Shown here: piece after piece, positions 1-12,040 of the stretch
How positions within the stretch are numbered: position 1 is the stretch's first letter
How the letters are laid out: each line of letters begins with the position of its first letter
Source of the DNA: Atriophallophorus winterbourni
Lineage: Eukaryota; Platyhelminthes; Trematoda; Plagiorchiida; Microphallidae
Reading direction: 5' to 3'
NCBI GenBank assembly: GCA_013407085.1
Contig: JACCGJ010016190.1
Location: forward strand, 1-64,000
Length of the DNA: 64,000 nt
The notes under the pieces: generated by a model
The model's database searches: none
What the model saw: the letters and a program-made list of their open reading frames with translations, nothing else
Told to the model about the DNA's origin: nothing
Made by a program: the position numbers and the translations under genes

Positions 1-958
1 GCAACCGTTAAAATTGACTGAGCCTTTCATGCCTGAGTGGAACGAAATAACTAGTCTCAGCAGCCTTGGGGGGCAGCCTATCAGATCGAGCATTTTGAAG
101 AGACCCTCCCTGCTGACGTAGTCTAATGCATTAGTTAAATCAATAAAAACAGCGTATAATGGCATACGCTGTTCCCGACACTTTTCTTGAAGTTGTCTCA
201 GGGAGAAGATCATGTCAACGGTTGATCTTTCCTTGCGGAAGCCACATTGGGATTCGGAGTAAATTCTATCAGCTAAAACTTGCAGCCGGATCTGTAAGAC
301 TTTAGCAAACAATTTGCCTACAATATTCAGAAGGGAGATTCCTCTGTAATTGTTGCAGTCGCCTCTGTCACCCTTATTCTTAAATAGCGTGATGATCTTT
401 GTGTCTCGCATCTCTTGTGGGACACCCCCCCTCCTGCCAGCACTGAAGAAGCAAATGGTGAAGAGGCTGTAATAATGCTGCTCTACCGCATTTGATGAGC
501 TCAGAATTCCGTCGTCACCAGGGGCTTTCCCATTAGCTAAGCGGTCGATTGCTTTATTGAGCTCATCAAGTGTAGGCGGGGTATCTAGATATTCAATGGT
601 CGGCAACCGTTCGACATTTTCAATTGCATGCGGTAGAACCGTACTGTCCCTAGAGTAGAGGGAGGAGAAGTGCTCTACCCATCTTTCCATCTGTTGAGTT
701 TTGTCGACAATCGGCTTACCAGATAAAGACTTTAATGGGATCCGGTTTAAGTTTGTTTGGGCCAATGGCTCTCTTGGATCCATCATACCTACCGTGAAAA
801 TTGCCGGCATCCGCAGCTTCTGATATTGAGGCTAACGTCGTCCAATAGTCGTTTTCACAACGCCTGCATTCAGTTGGACCTTATTTCTAGCTGCCTCTAG
901 AAGACGTATAGTTTTCATCTGTTGGCATACCTTTGAACCTCAAGATGCTGATCGTTTC

Positions 959-1312
959 TCATCCATCACGCATCATCTCATAAGCGTTTGCTGCGAGACC
1001 ATCGCTTCGTTCGAGCATTCTTCGTCTTTTCTTCGGACCGAAAGTGGAAAGTGCGACTCGGCATATGCAGCTTTTTATCAATTCCCAGTTTTCTGAAGCA
1101 GATTTAAGTGGGGTTGTCTTGTTGAACTCGTCCGTGAAGGCTTTTGCGAATCTCGCAGTTAGATTAGGCTCGCACATGCGAGTGACGTCTATCCTAGGCT
1201 TAGCAGACAATTTGGTGCGGTAAAATCTCATGTGGGGGAGCTTCAGTTTTGCACAGACCAGTGAATGATCAGTGTCGCAGTCTGCGCTTTGATATGATCT
1301 GGTGAGGAGCAC
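959..1312 (-). pseudogene. RTE endonuclease/RT linker segment
   Basis: This open segment continues the element after the frameshift near 1400. It contains SADCDTDHSLVCAKLKL, where the DHSLV stretch is the conserved C-terminal Asp-His motif of the endonuclease, followed by the basic linker that leads to the reverse transcriptase. The frame closes at about 959. The RT region (about 1-950) has no long open frame left but can be recognised piecewise by alignment with the copy at 34.4-35.5 kb. It is a fragment, not a separate gene. Confidence 0.7.
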
Positions 1313-1317
1313 GCTTC

Positions 1318-2094
1318 CTATATTAGTACGCTTAACAAGAATAAGATCAAGCTGATGCCAATGCTTAGAGCGAGGATGTTTCCAAGAGACTTTATGCTGT
1401 GGTGTAGTTTGAAAAAAGTGTTACTGACACAAAGATTGAACTGTGTGCACAATTCTAAAAGGCGTTGCCCATTTTCATTGGTTTTACTTACACCGAACAT
1501 TCCGAGACAGTTTTGCCAAGACTCGTAATCTGCACCAACTCTGGCATTGAAATCACCCAATACCACTACACAGTTTTTCTGTGGCACGTTTTTCAGGACG
1601 GCTGTGAGGTTATGATGAAAAGTGTCTTTTTCAGCAGGCGTCGCAGAGAGCGTCGGTTCATAAACGTTGACCAACGTAATGGTACCAGTATTGCACCTCA
1701 GATTTGGAGTCCAAATCCGTTCGCTCCCGCTGCTGCTCGGTTCTGTTGCTTTTAATATGTCGTTTCGCACGGCAAACCCAACTCCATGCAGTCGAGGCTC
1801 ATCGGAACCTCTTCCTTTCCAAAAGAATGTGTAATCACTTTCTGTTAGCTTACCAGTGTCGGGTAAGCGCGTCTCTTGTAGGGCAGCCACGTCGACATTC
1901 AGCCTCTTTAGCTCGTTGTTAATCACGGCGGACTTGCTAACGCCTCTGATATTCGAGACGTCGTCATGAAATCCTGGAAGCATGGACCGGACGTTCCAGG
2001 TTCCAAGTTTCAGAACTGACATTTGTTGTTTGGTATTTCGATTCGCTGGTGCGGAAATATACAGTCTGCTTGTCGGTTGATACCTAATCCCCAT
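1318..2094 (-). pseudogene. RTE endonuclease domain (broken)
   Basis: This 258-codon open stretch is the N-terminal part of the RTE polyprotein and encodes an apurinic-type endonuclease that would nick target DNA for target-primed reverse transcription. Visible motifs in order are KLGTWNVRSML (Asn in the strand-1 motif), VAALQETRL (catalytic Glu) and VVLGDFNARVG (catalytic Asp/Asn). The last ~28 residues of the open frame (after NTFF, near 1400) no longer fit the family, while a different frame continues the expected sequence, so a frameshift lies at about 1400. An upstream Met next to the leader was taken as the start, but the conserved region begins about 25 residues later at MSVLKLGTWNV. 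Confidence 0.8.
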
Positions 2095-2869
2095 GCACCC
2101 AATGGGGATAGCAGACCGTGGCGAGACGGCACCTTATTGACTGGGGGCTGCCCAGCTTGAGGCGGGCGGTAGCCGTCCAATGAGACCTGGAAGTCTCTCC
2201 CACCGTCGAAAGCAGCCCCAGGCGCTTAGCTCTACGCCAGTTGAGCCATAGCTTTTAACCGGTATCTGCTGCTTCCCGTGTTATTTTCCGTAGAAGCGGA
2301 ATGGAGTGTCCTCTCCAAAGGTGCGTTGTGATGTACGCCAGGGCAGTTCAATATGAAGAACTAGCTGTTGCCCATGCAGCAAGTGCTCCCTCTCCACGGC
2401 ATCACTGGAATCAAAGGAACAGCTAGGCTGATTCGTTTGGACAACGATGCCGTCGCAGGAGCTGGCAGGACGAAGTTGAATAAACTTCGGACTGCCTAAC
2501 GGTACTCCGGCTCCGGATTTTTCCTCGAGGTTGACTCCTGAAGCCTTTTACATGAATGGATGTAGCCACAAGGCAGTGGAGGTTTGAGATAAGGGTTTTC
2601 CTTCCCCTAGGTTGGTCGCCTTCATGGACTAACGAGCTCCACCTGCCCGAAGCATGCTGGTTTTGAGGCGCCAGTTAGCCGCCTTCGCCCTTTCTCCTGT
2701 CAGTAGAAGCAGTTCCGCCGAATCACACAGGACCACGCGTGCAGGCCAGGAGCTGGACTTGGTTGTCAGAGGCTATATGAGACGCAGGCCATTGGAGCAT
2801 TTTTGGAATTGGGAGCTTATCCCCAAAACCGCCCCGGCCATGACAACCTTGGAACCTTGAAGTCAATTA

Positions 2870-3390
2870 TGGTTTGGTATTATACGTTCACGTTGGCAGA
2901 ATGAACGATCGAACACGAAGGAGGCAGTCCATAAAATATCAATCCCATCCAACTCTCGATTACCTCCAGAGATCTGGATGAATGTTTAGGTCACGATCAA
3001 GTATGTTATCGAGAGTGATTCGGATGTGCCACCGGAGTTCGTAAGAAAAACTATAGAAGGAAGCAATTATATCGAATTACATCTGCTCCCAGTGGTATCA
3101 TCTCTAATGTCTGATCACTTGTTACAAAAAAGTAGTGCATTTTTGTATGCAAATCATTAAAAGATTTTATCAGCACCACTCAAACAAAGCAATGTTCCAT
3201 TATATCATAATATTAGTATCATATCACGATATCATATGATGCTGTTAGATTTGAAGCTACAACTATTTAACCATTAATATTGTGACTAAATATTCCCATA
3301 TTTATGTGAAGCATTTGATTGAGACGAAGGAATCACTTTTCGGTATTTCTCAAAAATCTTTGCGATACCAGAGAAAGAAAATAAAAACAA
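2870..3390. other. No gene seen
   Basis: AT-rich sequence between the RTE leader and the palindromic element. No open frame or repeat could be supported. Confidence 0.5.
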
Positions 3391-3553
3391 ATCTAATCAA
3401 CATCAACCAATAAACGAAAATCATTGTACGGTTGTTACTTAAAATCGTTTGGTCGATATGGATATTGGAAATGGAAGATCACGAACTAGTCGTTTTGGTC
3501 TAAGTAACAATACGTGACATTGACATTTGTTTATCGGTCGATGTTGATAAGAT
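3391..3553. repeat. MITE-like imperfect palindrome
   Basis: The left arm (3391-3441) and right arm (3501-3553) are reverse complements with scattered mismatches, for example ATCAACATC and TTGTTACTTA paired with TAAGTAACAA and GATGTTGAT. They are separated by about 60 bp. Length and structure suit a miniature inverted-repeat transposable element or foldback element. I could not identify an autonomous partner or a clear target-site duplication. Confidence 0.55.
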
Positions 3554-4230
3554 CAATTTATATTCCCTTACCATTGTATTCTAAAACTTGATGAGCAATA
3601 CTGATAAGGAATGTCTTTGGCAGTCGCTGCCAGAAATGCGCTTATGATTTGTTAATAATTACCGAGCTTACTTCCTCAAACCTTTCGACTAGCTACATTT
3701 TGCGTTGCTCCAATGATTCGGTTCCTGCCATTTTGGGTGATGTTGGTGTTAATATATTACTGGATTCAATTGTCGAATCCCATCTAATTAATTGAATTCA
3801 TTTTTGCTACATTTCACATATATTGTTGTCAGGTTCCACTTGCATTTTTTTTCGGTCATTGTTTCTGATATTCGGACGCCAATTCTTGCTGTCGCATTTC
3901 CCCTCAAATTTTGAATTCATTTTATGTTATTTCCCGATGAAGTACATTTGAATGACAATTTTGGAAAATCTATTCTTCTATTCAATTTCTCATATCTCTT
4001 AGTTATTTTGTTTCAAATTTATACCACTCTGTCTTCAGTGTCTTGAATCCATTTGATCTTGCTTCTACGCGTCTTAACATTCAAATTTTTGTTTCTACTT
4101 TTGTTGTAACTGTTGATTACAATACAATTGTAATTTTAATGATACTCCCTAATGAGTTTAATTAGTATTTAATTAATATATGCATTAATCACTTCATTTA
4201 ACTAAGCAATTTGTAATTTTTTGCATTTAA
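3554..4230. other. No gene seen
   Basis: AT-rich intergenic sequence with only short chance open frames. Confidence 0.5.
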
Positions 4231-4239
4231 ATTTTGCAC

Positions 4240-4375
4240 CAAAATGCTCATATACATGCATTTCCATCACACTACTACCGGTTTCGTGCTGTTCGCACTC
4301 ATCAAGTAAGGACGGTATTATCAGGATCTGCATGCGCTTGATCATTGGTTTGGAATGTTTTTTATGTAGTAATTT
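4240..4375 (-). repeat. Hammerhead-repeat remnant, minus strand
   Basis: Read on the minus strand this contains TTGATGAG, a short stem II closed by GTGC/GCAC, GAAAC and CGGTA followed by GTAGTGTGATGG. It is the same ribozyme-bearing repeat as at 7.1-7.6 and 29.95-30.2 kb, here a partial copy with C3 of the core changed to U. Confidence 0.65.
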
Positions 4376-4379
4376 GCTC

Positions 4380-6030
4380 GAAAATGATCAAAATAATAAT
4401 AAGTTTCACGAGTAGATAAATTCTGAATACCATCTAATCGAAATAGAGCTGGACAAGTGTCATTTTAAAGTAAAATGGAATTATTGCATTCGCAAAAATT
4501 TATTGATCAACACCAAATGAGTTTGTAGTTCAAATCAGAGCCATCTGAAACATAAAGCAGAGTTAAGCCATGTCTGTCGAAAAATAAAACAACTTTCACC
4601 ATAGATATTGACGGAGTTATTTGATTTTTAGTAGTTATCTTAAATATTCTCGTTTTTCCAATTCGTCAAATCACATTTAAAATAAAAATCACGATTAAAT
4701 AAATAATGGCTGTCACCAAACATAAAATATTTGATCATAAATACCAAGTGAATTATATGTTTCATAATAATTATCATAAATGTTATCTACATTATTAAAT
4801 TACTTACACAATGTGTTTTCTACGACTATATTTCTGTAATTTAGGAAATTTTGTTATTTATTTAATTGTAATTGATGAACATGATATAGAAAAGGGACAA
4901 AATTTATATTCAATCATGCAAATCGTCTTTAAAAGTGATGCAATAATAAAAAACATACACATGACTAAAACAAAATTGAATTCCAGATCACTTCCGTTTT
5001 ATGTACGAATAATTATCAAGAATTTGAGATGTGTTTATCATTCCTAGCTCGAAAACGGCAAAATATGAATTTTTAGATTTTTCATGATCGTGATAACGCT
5101 AAACTTGACATAAAAATATATTTCGTGCGATGGCGGTTTTATTCCCTGAAATATTCTTTCGATTTTAAATAGTCTTGAGATGAGCACCCGCAATATAGAA
5201 TCAAAAGTTGAAATATGATTCAAATATTTTAAATGTAATTACCAATGTATTCTTTTCATCGGTAAGTTATTGAAATCAAATGTGGTCTAGCTTTACTCTC
5301 AGAAATGCAATTAGATAACTTCAGCTTTATATTCGAAAAAAATAAATGTATTCAGAATGACATGAATCATTTCATCGCAAATAATTAATAGTGCAAAATA
5401 TAGCTCATAATTAATATCGAATGATTTAATTTCTTAATCATTTCACAAAACTTATTCTCATTTCACCACAATTTTTCCACTGGTTTTTTAATTATAACTA
5501 ATATTTATGAGTTTCAACAAGATTAAAACACCTCGATTCACAATGATACTATTTTATCCATTGAATATACATTTATATTTCTCGTGAAATTAAGGGTTTA
5601 ATTACTAAGCTCTATTACATCTGTATAATGAAATCAAACCTTGCATTAGCAAAAAACTTACTCGAATTTGAGGATTTATGAATGATGCTGTGAAGTAGAA
5701 TATATTTAAAGTTAGACCTATGAGCTACTGTTTGATAGGTTTCGTAGAATATATTTGATTGCATGAAATTCTAATAGTGTTTCTGCATACTATAAACAAT
5801 CATTTTAAGAAAATCCAATAATTGAACGCAATTTATACAAATGTACTCGCTAAGAGAAAATTTAACATAGGTGGGCTTTAGGTACCATAGTTATTTTCAT
5901 ATCTTCATTGTCTTTTGTAAGAAACGGAAGATTTAGTTAGTTTATGGCTCCAGCATTTACTATCAGTTAATGTTAGAGCGTATTTTACTCGGGATATAGG
6001 GAAGAATATTTCGATATATTTTTATATATT

Positions 6031-6037
<7 letters not shown>
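4380..6037. other. No gene seen
   Basis: AT-rich sequence. The short open frame at 4811-5047 has no recognisable domain and is probably chance. Confidence 0.5.

Positions 6038-6072
<35 letters not shown>
6038..6072. repeat. (AT)n microsatellite
   Basis: An almost uninterrupted alternating AT run. Confidence 0.9.
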
Positions 6073-6075
<3 letters not shown>

Positions 6076-6424
6076 TGAATTCACTATATATGGAGTATAT
6101 TTTTCTTCAAACATTAAACGTGTTATTTCTCACAGCGTGAAAAATTTAATTTCATGTCTAATGATGTTTTTTCTATTACTACGAAATTCCAGGTTGTTTT
6201 CTCCTCAAATATTTATGAAAATCTAAAGATGAATATTCGTTGGGATTAACTCATGGTTACATTGAAGTAAATTCGTAATCTATCCAAGCGTATAACGATA
6301 TTTTATCTCATAATTGGTTTAATATCAATCGAATACTTACGTATAAAATCCACCCCATTTATCCTGAAACGGATGTTGATTTTATAAGCTAGGAAAATGT
6401 AGATTGAACACGTAAAAAGCCTAT

Positions 6425-7125
6425 TTGCATGCATTTCCATAACAGACCGCGATGATCGGTTTAGTGCTGTGTGCAATAATCAGGAAGGAACAGTAGGATC
6501 AGGATACGCATGTGCATGAAACAGCGGAAGAAAGGTAAACAAGTAGTGATTGTATGCCACTGTTGGATAAGGTTGATAGTAACAACGTGATTGATATAAT
6601 GAGCACACGCTCATGTAGACTGGGTTTGGAAACATGTCTATGAACAAAAACGCTGATTTGCATGCAGTTCCATCACTCACACACCCTAGGACCTGGTTTA
6701 GTGCTGTTTTTACTCATCGGTTAGGAACAGTAGGATCAGGATCACTATGCGTTTAGAACAGACGAAGAATAGACAAAAATTGTGCTTATATGCCACTGAT
6801 AAGGTTGAAACGCCAACCTGTTCAGTCGCATGAGCCCAAACACATGTAGAGTGCGTTTGAACCCGTGACTAGCATATTAAGCTCATTTGCGTGCATTTCC
6901 ATAACACATCTCACTACCGTGCTGTTTGCTGTCACATCTGTCTCTATTTTCAGCTAGAGACTGTAGGATCAGGCTACTCACGCGCTCGGAACAGTGTAAG
7001 AATGGTAAACAAGTTGCCCTTTTATGCCACTGTTGTATACGGCTCGTGGTGTTTGCACTTTACTGGTATGGTCAGTAGGATGAGGATCCGCATGTACTTG
7101 AAATTGAGGAAGAAAGATAAAAAAG
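6425..7125 (-). repeat. Hammerhead-repeat array, three monomers, minus strand
   Basis: The landmark GCATTTCCAT (or a close variant) recurs at about 6431, 6664 and 6893, giving a period of about 230 nt. Each monomer reads on the minus strand: B-box-like segment, CACTGTTTCAAG-like segment, then a hammerhead core. All three cores are degraded (for example ACTCATCGG in place of the exact core complement at about 6698). This half of the array points the opposite way from the half at 7126-7680. The layout resembles small tandem retrozyme-type repeats and may be a relative of schistosome hammerhead SINEs. Confidence 0.7.
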
Positions 7126-7255
7126 ATGCACTTGTGTGTGTACTTATGTGATTGAACAGGTTGTTCGTCCCAACGTTATTCAACACTGGCATACATGCGC
7201 AACTTGTTTAAGATTGTTCCACTGTTTCAACCGCATGCGGATCCAGATCATACTG

Positions 7256-7298
7256 TCCCTACTTGATGAGTGCAAACAGCACGAAACCGGTCGTGGTG
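7256..7298 (+). ncRNA. Type I hammerhead ribozyme, core mutated at C3
   Basis: The core UUGAUGA is at 7263-7269. Stem II GUGC/GCAC closes a short loop, then GAAAC, then CGGUC as the cleavage site and GUGG as the 3' strand of stem I. The C to U change at core position 3 should weaken or abolish cleavage. Stem III would be only ACC/GGU with no loop, which in known short-stem-III hammerheads calls for a dimer. Confidence 0.6.
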
Positions 7299-7489
7299 TG
7301 TGTGTGAGCAAAATGCATGTAAATAAGCTTTAATGTTCATGGTCATTGGTTCAAACACAATGTAAATTATTGTGTGCTCACATGTTTAAACAGGTTGGTC
7401 GTACCATCCTTATCCAAAAGTGGCATACAAGCACAACTTGTGTACCATTCTGCCACTGTTTCTTTTGCCTGCTGATCCTAATCATACTG

Positions 7490-7532
7490 TCCCTGCCTGA
7501 TGCGTTCGAACAGCAAGAAACCAGTCGTGGTG
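7490..7532 (+). ncRNA. Hammerhead ribozyme remnant, core mutated
   Basis: The core reads CUGAUGC at 7497-7503 (A9 changed to C). It is followed by an imperfect stem II, GAAAC, and AGUC with GUGG. Probably inactive. Confidence 0.5.
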
Positions 7533-7856
7533 TGTGTGATGGAAATGCATGCAAATGAATTTTTTCATGGTCATTGGTTCGAACCCTGTCTACATTAATG
7601 TGGGCTAATATGATTGAAAAAGTTGTTCGTACCAACCTTATTCAACAGTTGTATCCAATCCCAACTTGTTTGAACTAGTAAAAATGATTTAAAAATTCAG
7701 CCAGATATTTTTTCCCGTGTTTGAATGTGAAAAGTTCATTTGTTTCAAATTATAAATAAAAGTTTGACTCTTGTAGTCGATAAACTATCCTTATGGGGGG
7801 TAGTGTAATTTAAGTTGAGAAATCCAAGAGTAGAAAGAACAATCAATTGTTAGCAA

Positions 7857-8249
7857 ATGGTTATTAATTATATGATAGCAAGAAATATGTTTGTCGTAGT
7901 AGGGCATATGCAGTTTGGTTCAAATTCCTGTCGTTTTAGTTCAATTGATAAAATTTTAGTCAAGAGACACTGGTGTTTTAATGAAGTAGTTGTTGCTGAG
8001 ATGCATAGCGATACTTATTCGTCAATTGTTTGCTTTGCCAAATTTCGCAATAAAATCTGTAGAAAAATATATATCATAGCTCGTGTTTTTCTAAATAAAA
8101 CAAATTTTAGTTTATACTGTTTACGATACCTGGATAAATTACATTGTCATGTAATAGAGTTTATACAGTGCAATTATTGGAAACGTAAGCTTTCATTGAC
8201 ACTGCGAGTTGACACCGGAGACTTGACGCGTGTGACCCTATCACTATAA
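7857..8249 (+). CDS. Unassigned open frame
   Basis: A 130-codon open frame beginning MVINYMIARNMF. It is long for AT-rich DNA, but I see no domain, signal peptide or repeats. Just inside its 3' end and beyond (about 8200-8240) is a GC-richer stretch with GTTGACACCGGAGACTTGAC, which could belong to an unidentified mobile element. It may be chance or part of that element; no function is proposed. Confidence 0.15.
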   Translation: MVINYMIARNMFVVVGHMQFGSNSCRFSSIDKILVKRHWCFNEVVVAEMHSDTYSSIVCFAKFRNKICRKIYIIARVFLNKTNFSLYCLRYLDKLHCHVIEFIQCNYWKRKLSLTLRVDTGDLTRVTLSL

Positions 8250-8699
8250 TTTTCGACGAATCACCATTTTATATTACAAATATCGTGTTGTAATATTAGT
8301 GGGTTTGTTGACCACTATGGTGCAAGCTTTGTAAAATGTTACACGTAACCTATCTATATCAAGTGAATGCAAATAATTGTCACGGTAATCATTATAAATG
8401 CTCAGGAAACACGGATGTTGGGAATATATTTACAACAAAATTCAGAAGAAATAATCTAATCGGAATTCTAAATTTGTCTGTAAACATGCGGAACAATGTT
8501 GCAATGTTCGCTATTGACAATTGATTGCATGTCAGCTTGCTAAACATTTGTGCGAAAACTTACCTTATCTCCTAAAATCAAGACAAAATCGGAATAAAAC
8601 TTACAAAATGACAAAAATATTTCACAGGAGATGGAAATAATTAACCGTAGGAGTTTGAATCAATCCAGTTAGCTTTTTGTATTGCTGCCAAAAATACTT

Positions 8700-9345
8700 T
8701 AAAATAACTTCAGGAGTCAATCTGCAAAAAATTCTGCAGCCGGAGTACCGTTATATAGTTCGAAGTTGCAATTAACTTTGCATTGACAAATCCTGCGGCG
8801 GTATGTATCCAACTGGAAGCAACAGATTCCAGTTAAACGCTATATTCGGCTGGCACATGAGCTAAGCGCATAAAGTGGTTTTGGTCGGCCACCGCTCGTT
8901 TCAAGCTAGACAGTCACTAGAAATAGTAGTGCGTCTCGCCGTCGTCTGATATTATCATCGATTTCATATGAATTAAGAACCAGATAAATGCTAAACTGCC
9001 ATATTCCGCGCCAGTGAATCAATCTGCTAACACATTAAGATCAGCTTTGAAATAAGGAACCTGGAGCGTCTGATCCACGATTCCAGGATTCCACGATGAC
9101 GTCCTGAACATCATAAACGTAAGAAAATCAGCTGTCATTTTCAATGAGCGAAAAAGTCCGAATGGTGGCCGCCTTGCAATTGACTCGGCTACCAGATACG
9201 TGACTGCTCACTTAAAGTAGCGGAATCACGCGGCATTGAAAGCCAATGGATTCTTACTCTAAATATCAAGTGCACTACTGGTACCATTACTTTGCTCAAT
9301 GTCTATGTGCCGTCACCATCTTCTACGTCTTATGGAAAATATGAA
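8700..9345 (+). mobile_element. RTE 5' fragment, degenerate
   Basis: The plus strand matches the 5' leader and start of the endonuclease of the minus-strand RTE copies. CAGGAGTCAA...GCCGGAGTACCGTTA corresponds to the leader. GGAACCTGGAGCGTC...GATTCCAGGATTCCACGATGACGT corresponds to the segment coding for GTWNVRSM and FHDDV. GGTACCATTACTTTGCTCAATG corresponds to TGTITLVNV. It has many indels and no 3' half, and ends near 9345. Orientation is opposite to the other three main RTE copies. Confidence 0.7.
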
Positions 9346-11880
9346 TTTTTTTATCGTCCGAACACTACTTGATTGCGTGCCAATGAAAAAGTATGTTGTA
9401 TCGCATATTTTTGATGTCAGGATTTTTGAATATCAAGGGCTATGGCTAAACTCTCTGGAAAAGTTCAGGGTAATTAGAACAAATAAGAATGTGTAAACGG
9501 TTTTAGTAATATGCACGCAGTTAATTGTTTATGTCGGTAACATCGTTTTCCAAACAACGCCCTAACATAAATTGTCTTGGAAGTATTCTCGGTCGGAGCA
9601 TTTGAAATCAGCTTGATATGATTTTCACAGACACACGAATATGAAAAATCACACTTTCCATTAGACTCTACCAGATGATAGGCTACTGATAATTCATCTT
9701 TTTTTGTCATGTACGCAAAATGGAAAGTGATCGCATTGCAAGAAATCTACTCTATTGAGCGTTGAAATCAGTAAACCGGCCTTTTAGAATGTTCAACGTT
9801 TGCAAAAGAGATAAGAAAGATCTTCACATTAACTCTACGGGTTGGAAAGAATTTGTTCTTGTACGATCGTCCAAGTGGCACAACGTAAATAGTACTCTTT
9901 TAGCTGAGTTGGAGTAGATACTGTTCTCGGCTGCTTAAAGTGCAAATACCGTCGATCGATTAAACACTGCCTATCGCTATAAGCGCCACGGGAGAAATTG
10001 TTTATCGCCAATCGCTTGTGATGTACATCCATGGTCGAAATCGACAAAATAGGGCCAACAACAATCTTATGCAACATGCGTCAAACAAAATTTTCAATTT
10101 CAACATTTTAGAGCTCATAATAAATTTTCGACACTTTAAGAAATGTGAAAGTTTATTTTTCTATTAACTTTGCATCAACAGTCGATCTTTTTTTAACGCA
10201 CACTCCATTTTAATGAAATATCATTTTGATAATTAATTTTCTTACCTCGGAAAAAGTTAAAATATTTAGAGTAATTTTCACGCGGTGCTATGAGGGTTAT
10301 CCAACTTAGTTTAAACCGAAGAGCAATGCAGACGTTCTCAATCACAGTTGTTTGAATTTCGAAAGAACGACACATTAAGCTATTTATAAAAAGTTTGCGT
10401 AACAATAAACAATCACCAATCGGATTTATACTGATCGTAGCGAGATAACATCACAAATTACCTCGAATATGTCAGACATTATGGTCAAAGGATATGAAAA
10501 CAATTTTACATATATTTTTTGAAATACGTTAGCAATAATTCCGCTCATATTAAACTAACAATTCTACGTAAACGCACCATGTAACTTGTTCAAATGTTCA
10601 GCTGAAACTGAATATTCATTAAATATTCATGAAATACGTGTTCTATGAATCCGAAAAAGGAAGAACAGCTCAAAATGTCATATACTTTTCTTTCTTAACT
10701 TATGTCAGTTTAAGTTGAATTCCAGTTAATGGCATTAAGGCAATACAGAGTAGAACAGCGCATCAACCACTAATCAGATCGGTTCCACTGATGGCGAATA
10801 AGACTTTTGGCATTTGATGATTAGAAAAGCGAAAATATACTTGATCTACTTCATATTGCATTTAATCAAAGAAAAAACAAAAAAAACACCAAAGAAAGCT
10901 TAATGATCTCTATTTATGAAGCATTTTTCGCATCTTGAATCTAAAGCCGGTCATCATTGTAAGTACACTGTGCCATTACAGCATTTCCTCTATAACAGTT
11001 TCATCACGAAAGATCCCCAGGTTTTTACATGTTATACACATTTTGAGAATCTTATTGCAACACAGTGTAAGTGATGTGGATGTGAGCACCATAATATACA
11101 GTGTATACATATTTTCATACAAATCAACATTTTGACAATGTTTTGTTTGCTGGTCTCGAGAAAAACGTAATCTGGAACTCACTTCTTTTCGATTCCGAAT
11201 GTATCATCATCATCATAATCAAAGCATATAGAACCAAAACTCGAACCATCATGAAATTTGGTTCCCGTAGAGAATTTGGATTAATTATACTCGAAAAGTA
11301 CGCAAATTCTCACGGAATCATTTTCGACAACATCAAATTATATAAAGCAATGTGACTCGTTTTAATAACGTCAATGAAACACAATTAAAATATACTTTCT
11401 TTTCCGTAATTGATGTGTGTTGGTACAAAGGGGTACATCATATAAGTGCATGTCCAATATTCAATCGTTTTCGAAACATTTCTAAATTAACATACTCAAA
11501 AATCAATTTGATTTTGCAACCTGCTGAAATTTACTTCGTTCAGTGTAAAAAATAGTTCCACTACACGACACAGCGGGAATGTTTAAAGCTAAAATATCAG
11601 ATTTACGCCGTAATACCTTAATAGCGCAAAAAAGATTATTTCGAAGTTACTGATAAAGGTTACAGCGGCTGTGAGGTCCTTTTGAATGTTCACAAAGATA
11701 ACGACGCTTCGGAAATCCGTGAAGATCAACCTGATATTAAATTGCTTCTTTATATTATAAAAATAATTGCGCTTAGCAGCCCGTTTTCGTTAATATATTC
11801 AGTATGCAAAGTTTACCAAATCAGTTTTTTATTGATTATTAATGCTGTAATCGGGTAAGTTAGGTGAACATATTTATATA
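9346..11880. other. No gene seen
   Basis: AT-rich sequence. Open frames here are under 90 codons, have no recognisable domains and often lie opposite each other. Nothing supportable as a gene. Confidence 0.5.

Positions 11881-11928
<48 letters not shown>
11881..11928. repeat. (AT)n microsatellite
   Basis: About 45 bp of alternating AT. Confidence 0.9.
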
Positions 11929-11929
<1 letters not shown>

Positions 11930-11934
11930 CTTTA

Positions 11935-12040
11935 CTAGTCTATAAACGATGCAGCACAACCTTGGGCATCATGGTTGAAAAACGCTACATCGCTGGAGAG
12001 ATTTATCACAAAATTGCCAAAATGATAAATCGAATTTTAT
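11935..12040 (+). mobile_element. CR1-like RT thumb-region scrap
   Basis: It reads AAQPWASWLKNATSLERFI, which aligns with the conserved region after the RT catalytic core of the full CR1-like element (IQAWAPWLRKDIELLDRIY). Only about 100 bp remain. Confidence 0.5.

Larger units (their letters stand above)
1..2870 (-). mobile_element. RTE-clade LINE, 5' two-thirds, degenerate
   Basis: On the minus strand the 5' end lies near 2870 and the reverse-transcriptase part runs off the window at 1. The sequence is visibly more GC-rich than its surroundings. Its 5' leader (about 2640-2860) matches 37,108-37,345 in the second copy nearly base for base. It then encodes an AP-type endonuclease, a linker and the start of the RT domain. 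Several frameshifts and stops break the coding region, so this is a dead copy. The exact 5' edge is uncertain, because beyond about 2860 the two copies stop agreeing. RTE-clade elements typically have one ORF with endonuclease, RT and a short 3' tail; the clade assignment rests on motif recognition only. Confidence 0.85.
7126..7680 (+). repeat. Hammerhead-repeat array, about 2.3 monomers, plus strand
   Basis: Hammerhead cores at 7263 and 7497 are 234 nt apart. Each is followed by GTGTGTGTG(A)TGG and GCATGCAAAT-like sequence, then TGGTTCGAACCCTG-like B-box sequence, then TTGAACAGGTTG. A third monomer starts at about 7560 and decays near 7680. It meets the minus-strand array at about 7125, so the two halves form an inverted arrangement. 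Confidence 0.75.

Noticed and set aside
1465..1922. Plus-strand open frames over the first RTE copy
   Set aside because: Shadows of the minus-strand endonuclease frame.
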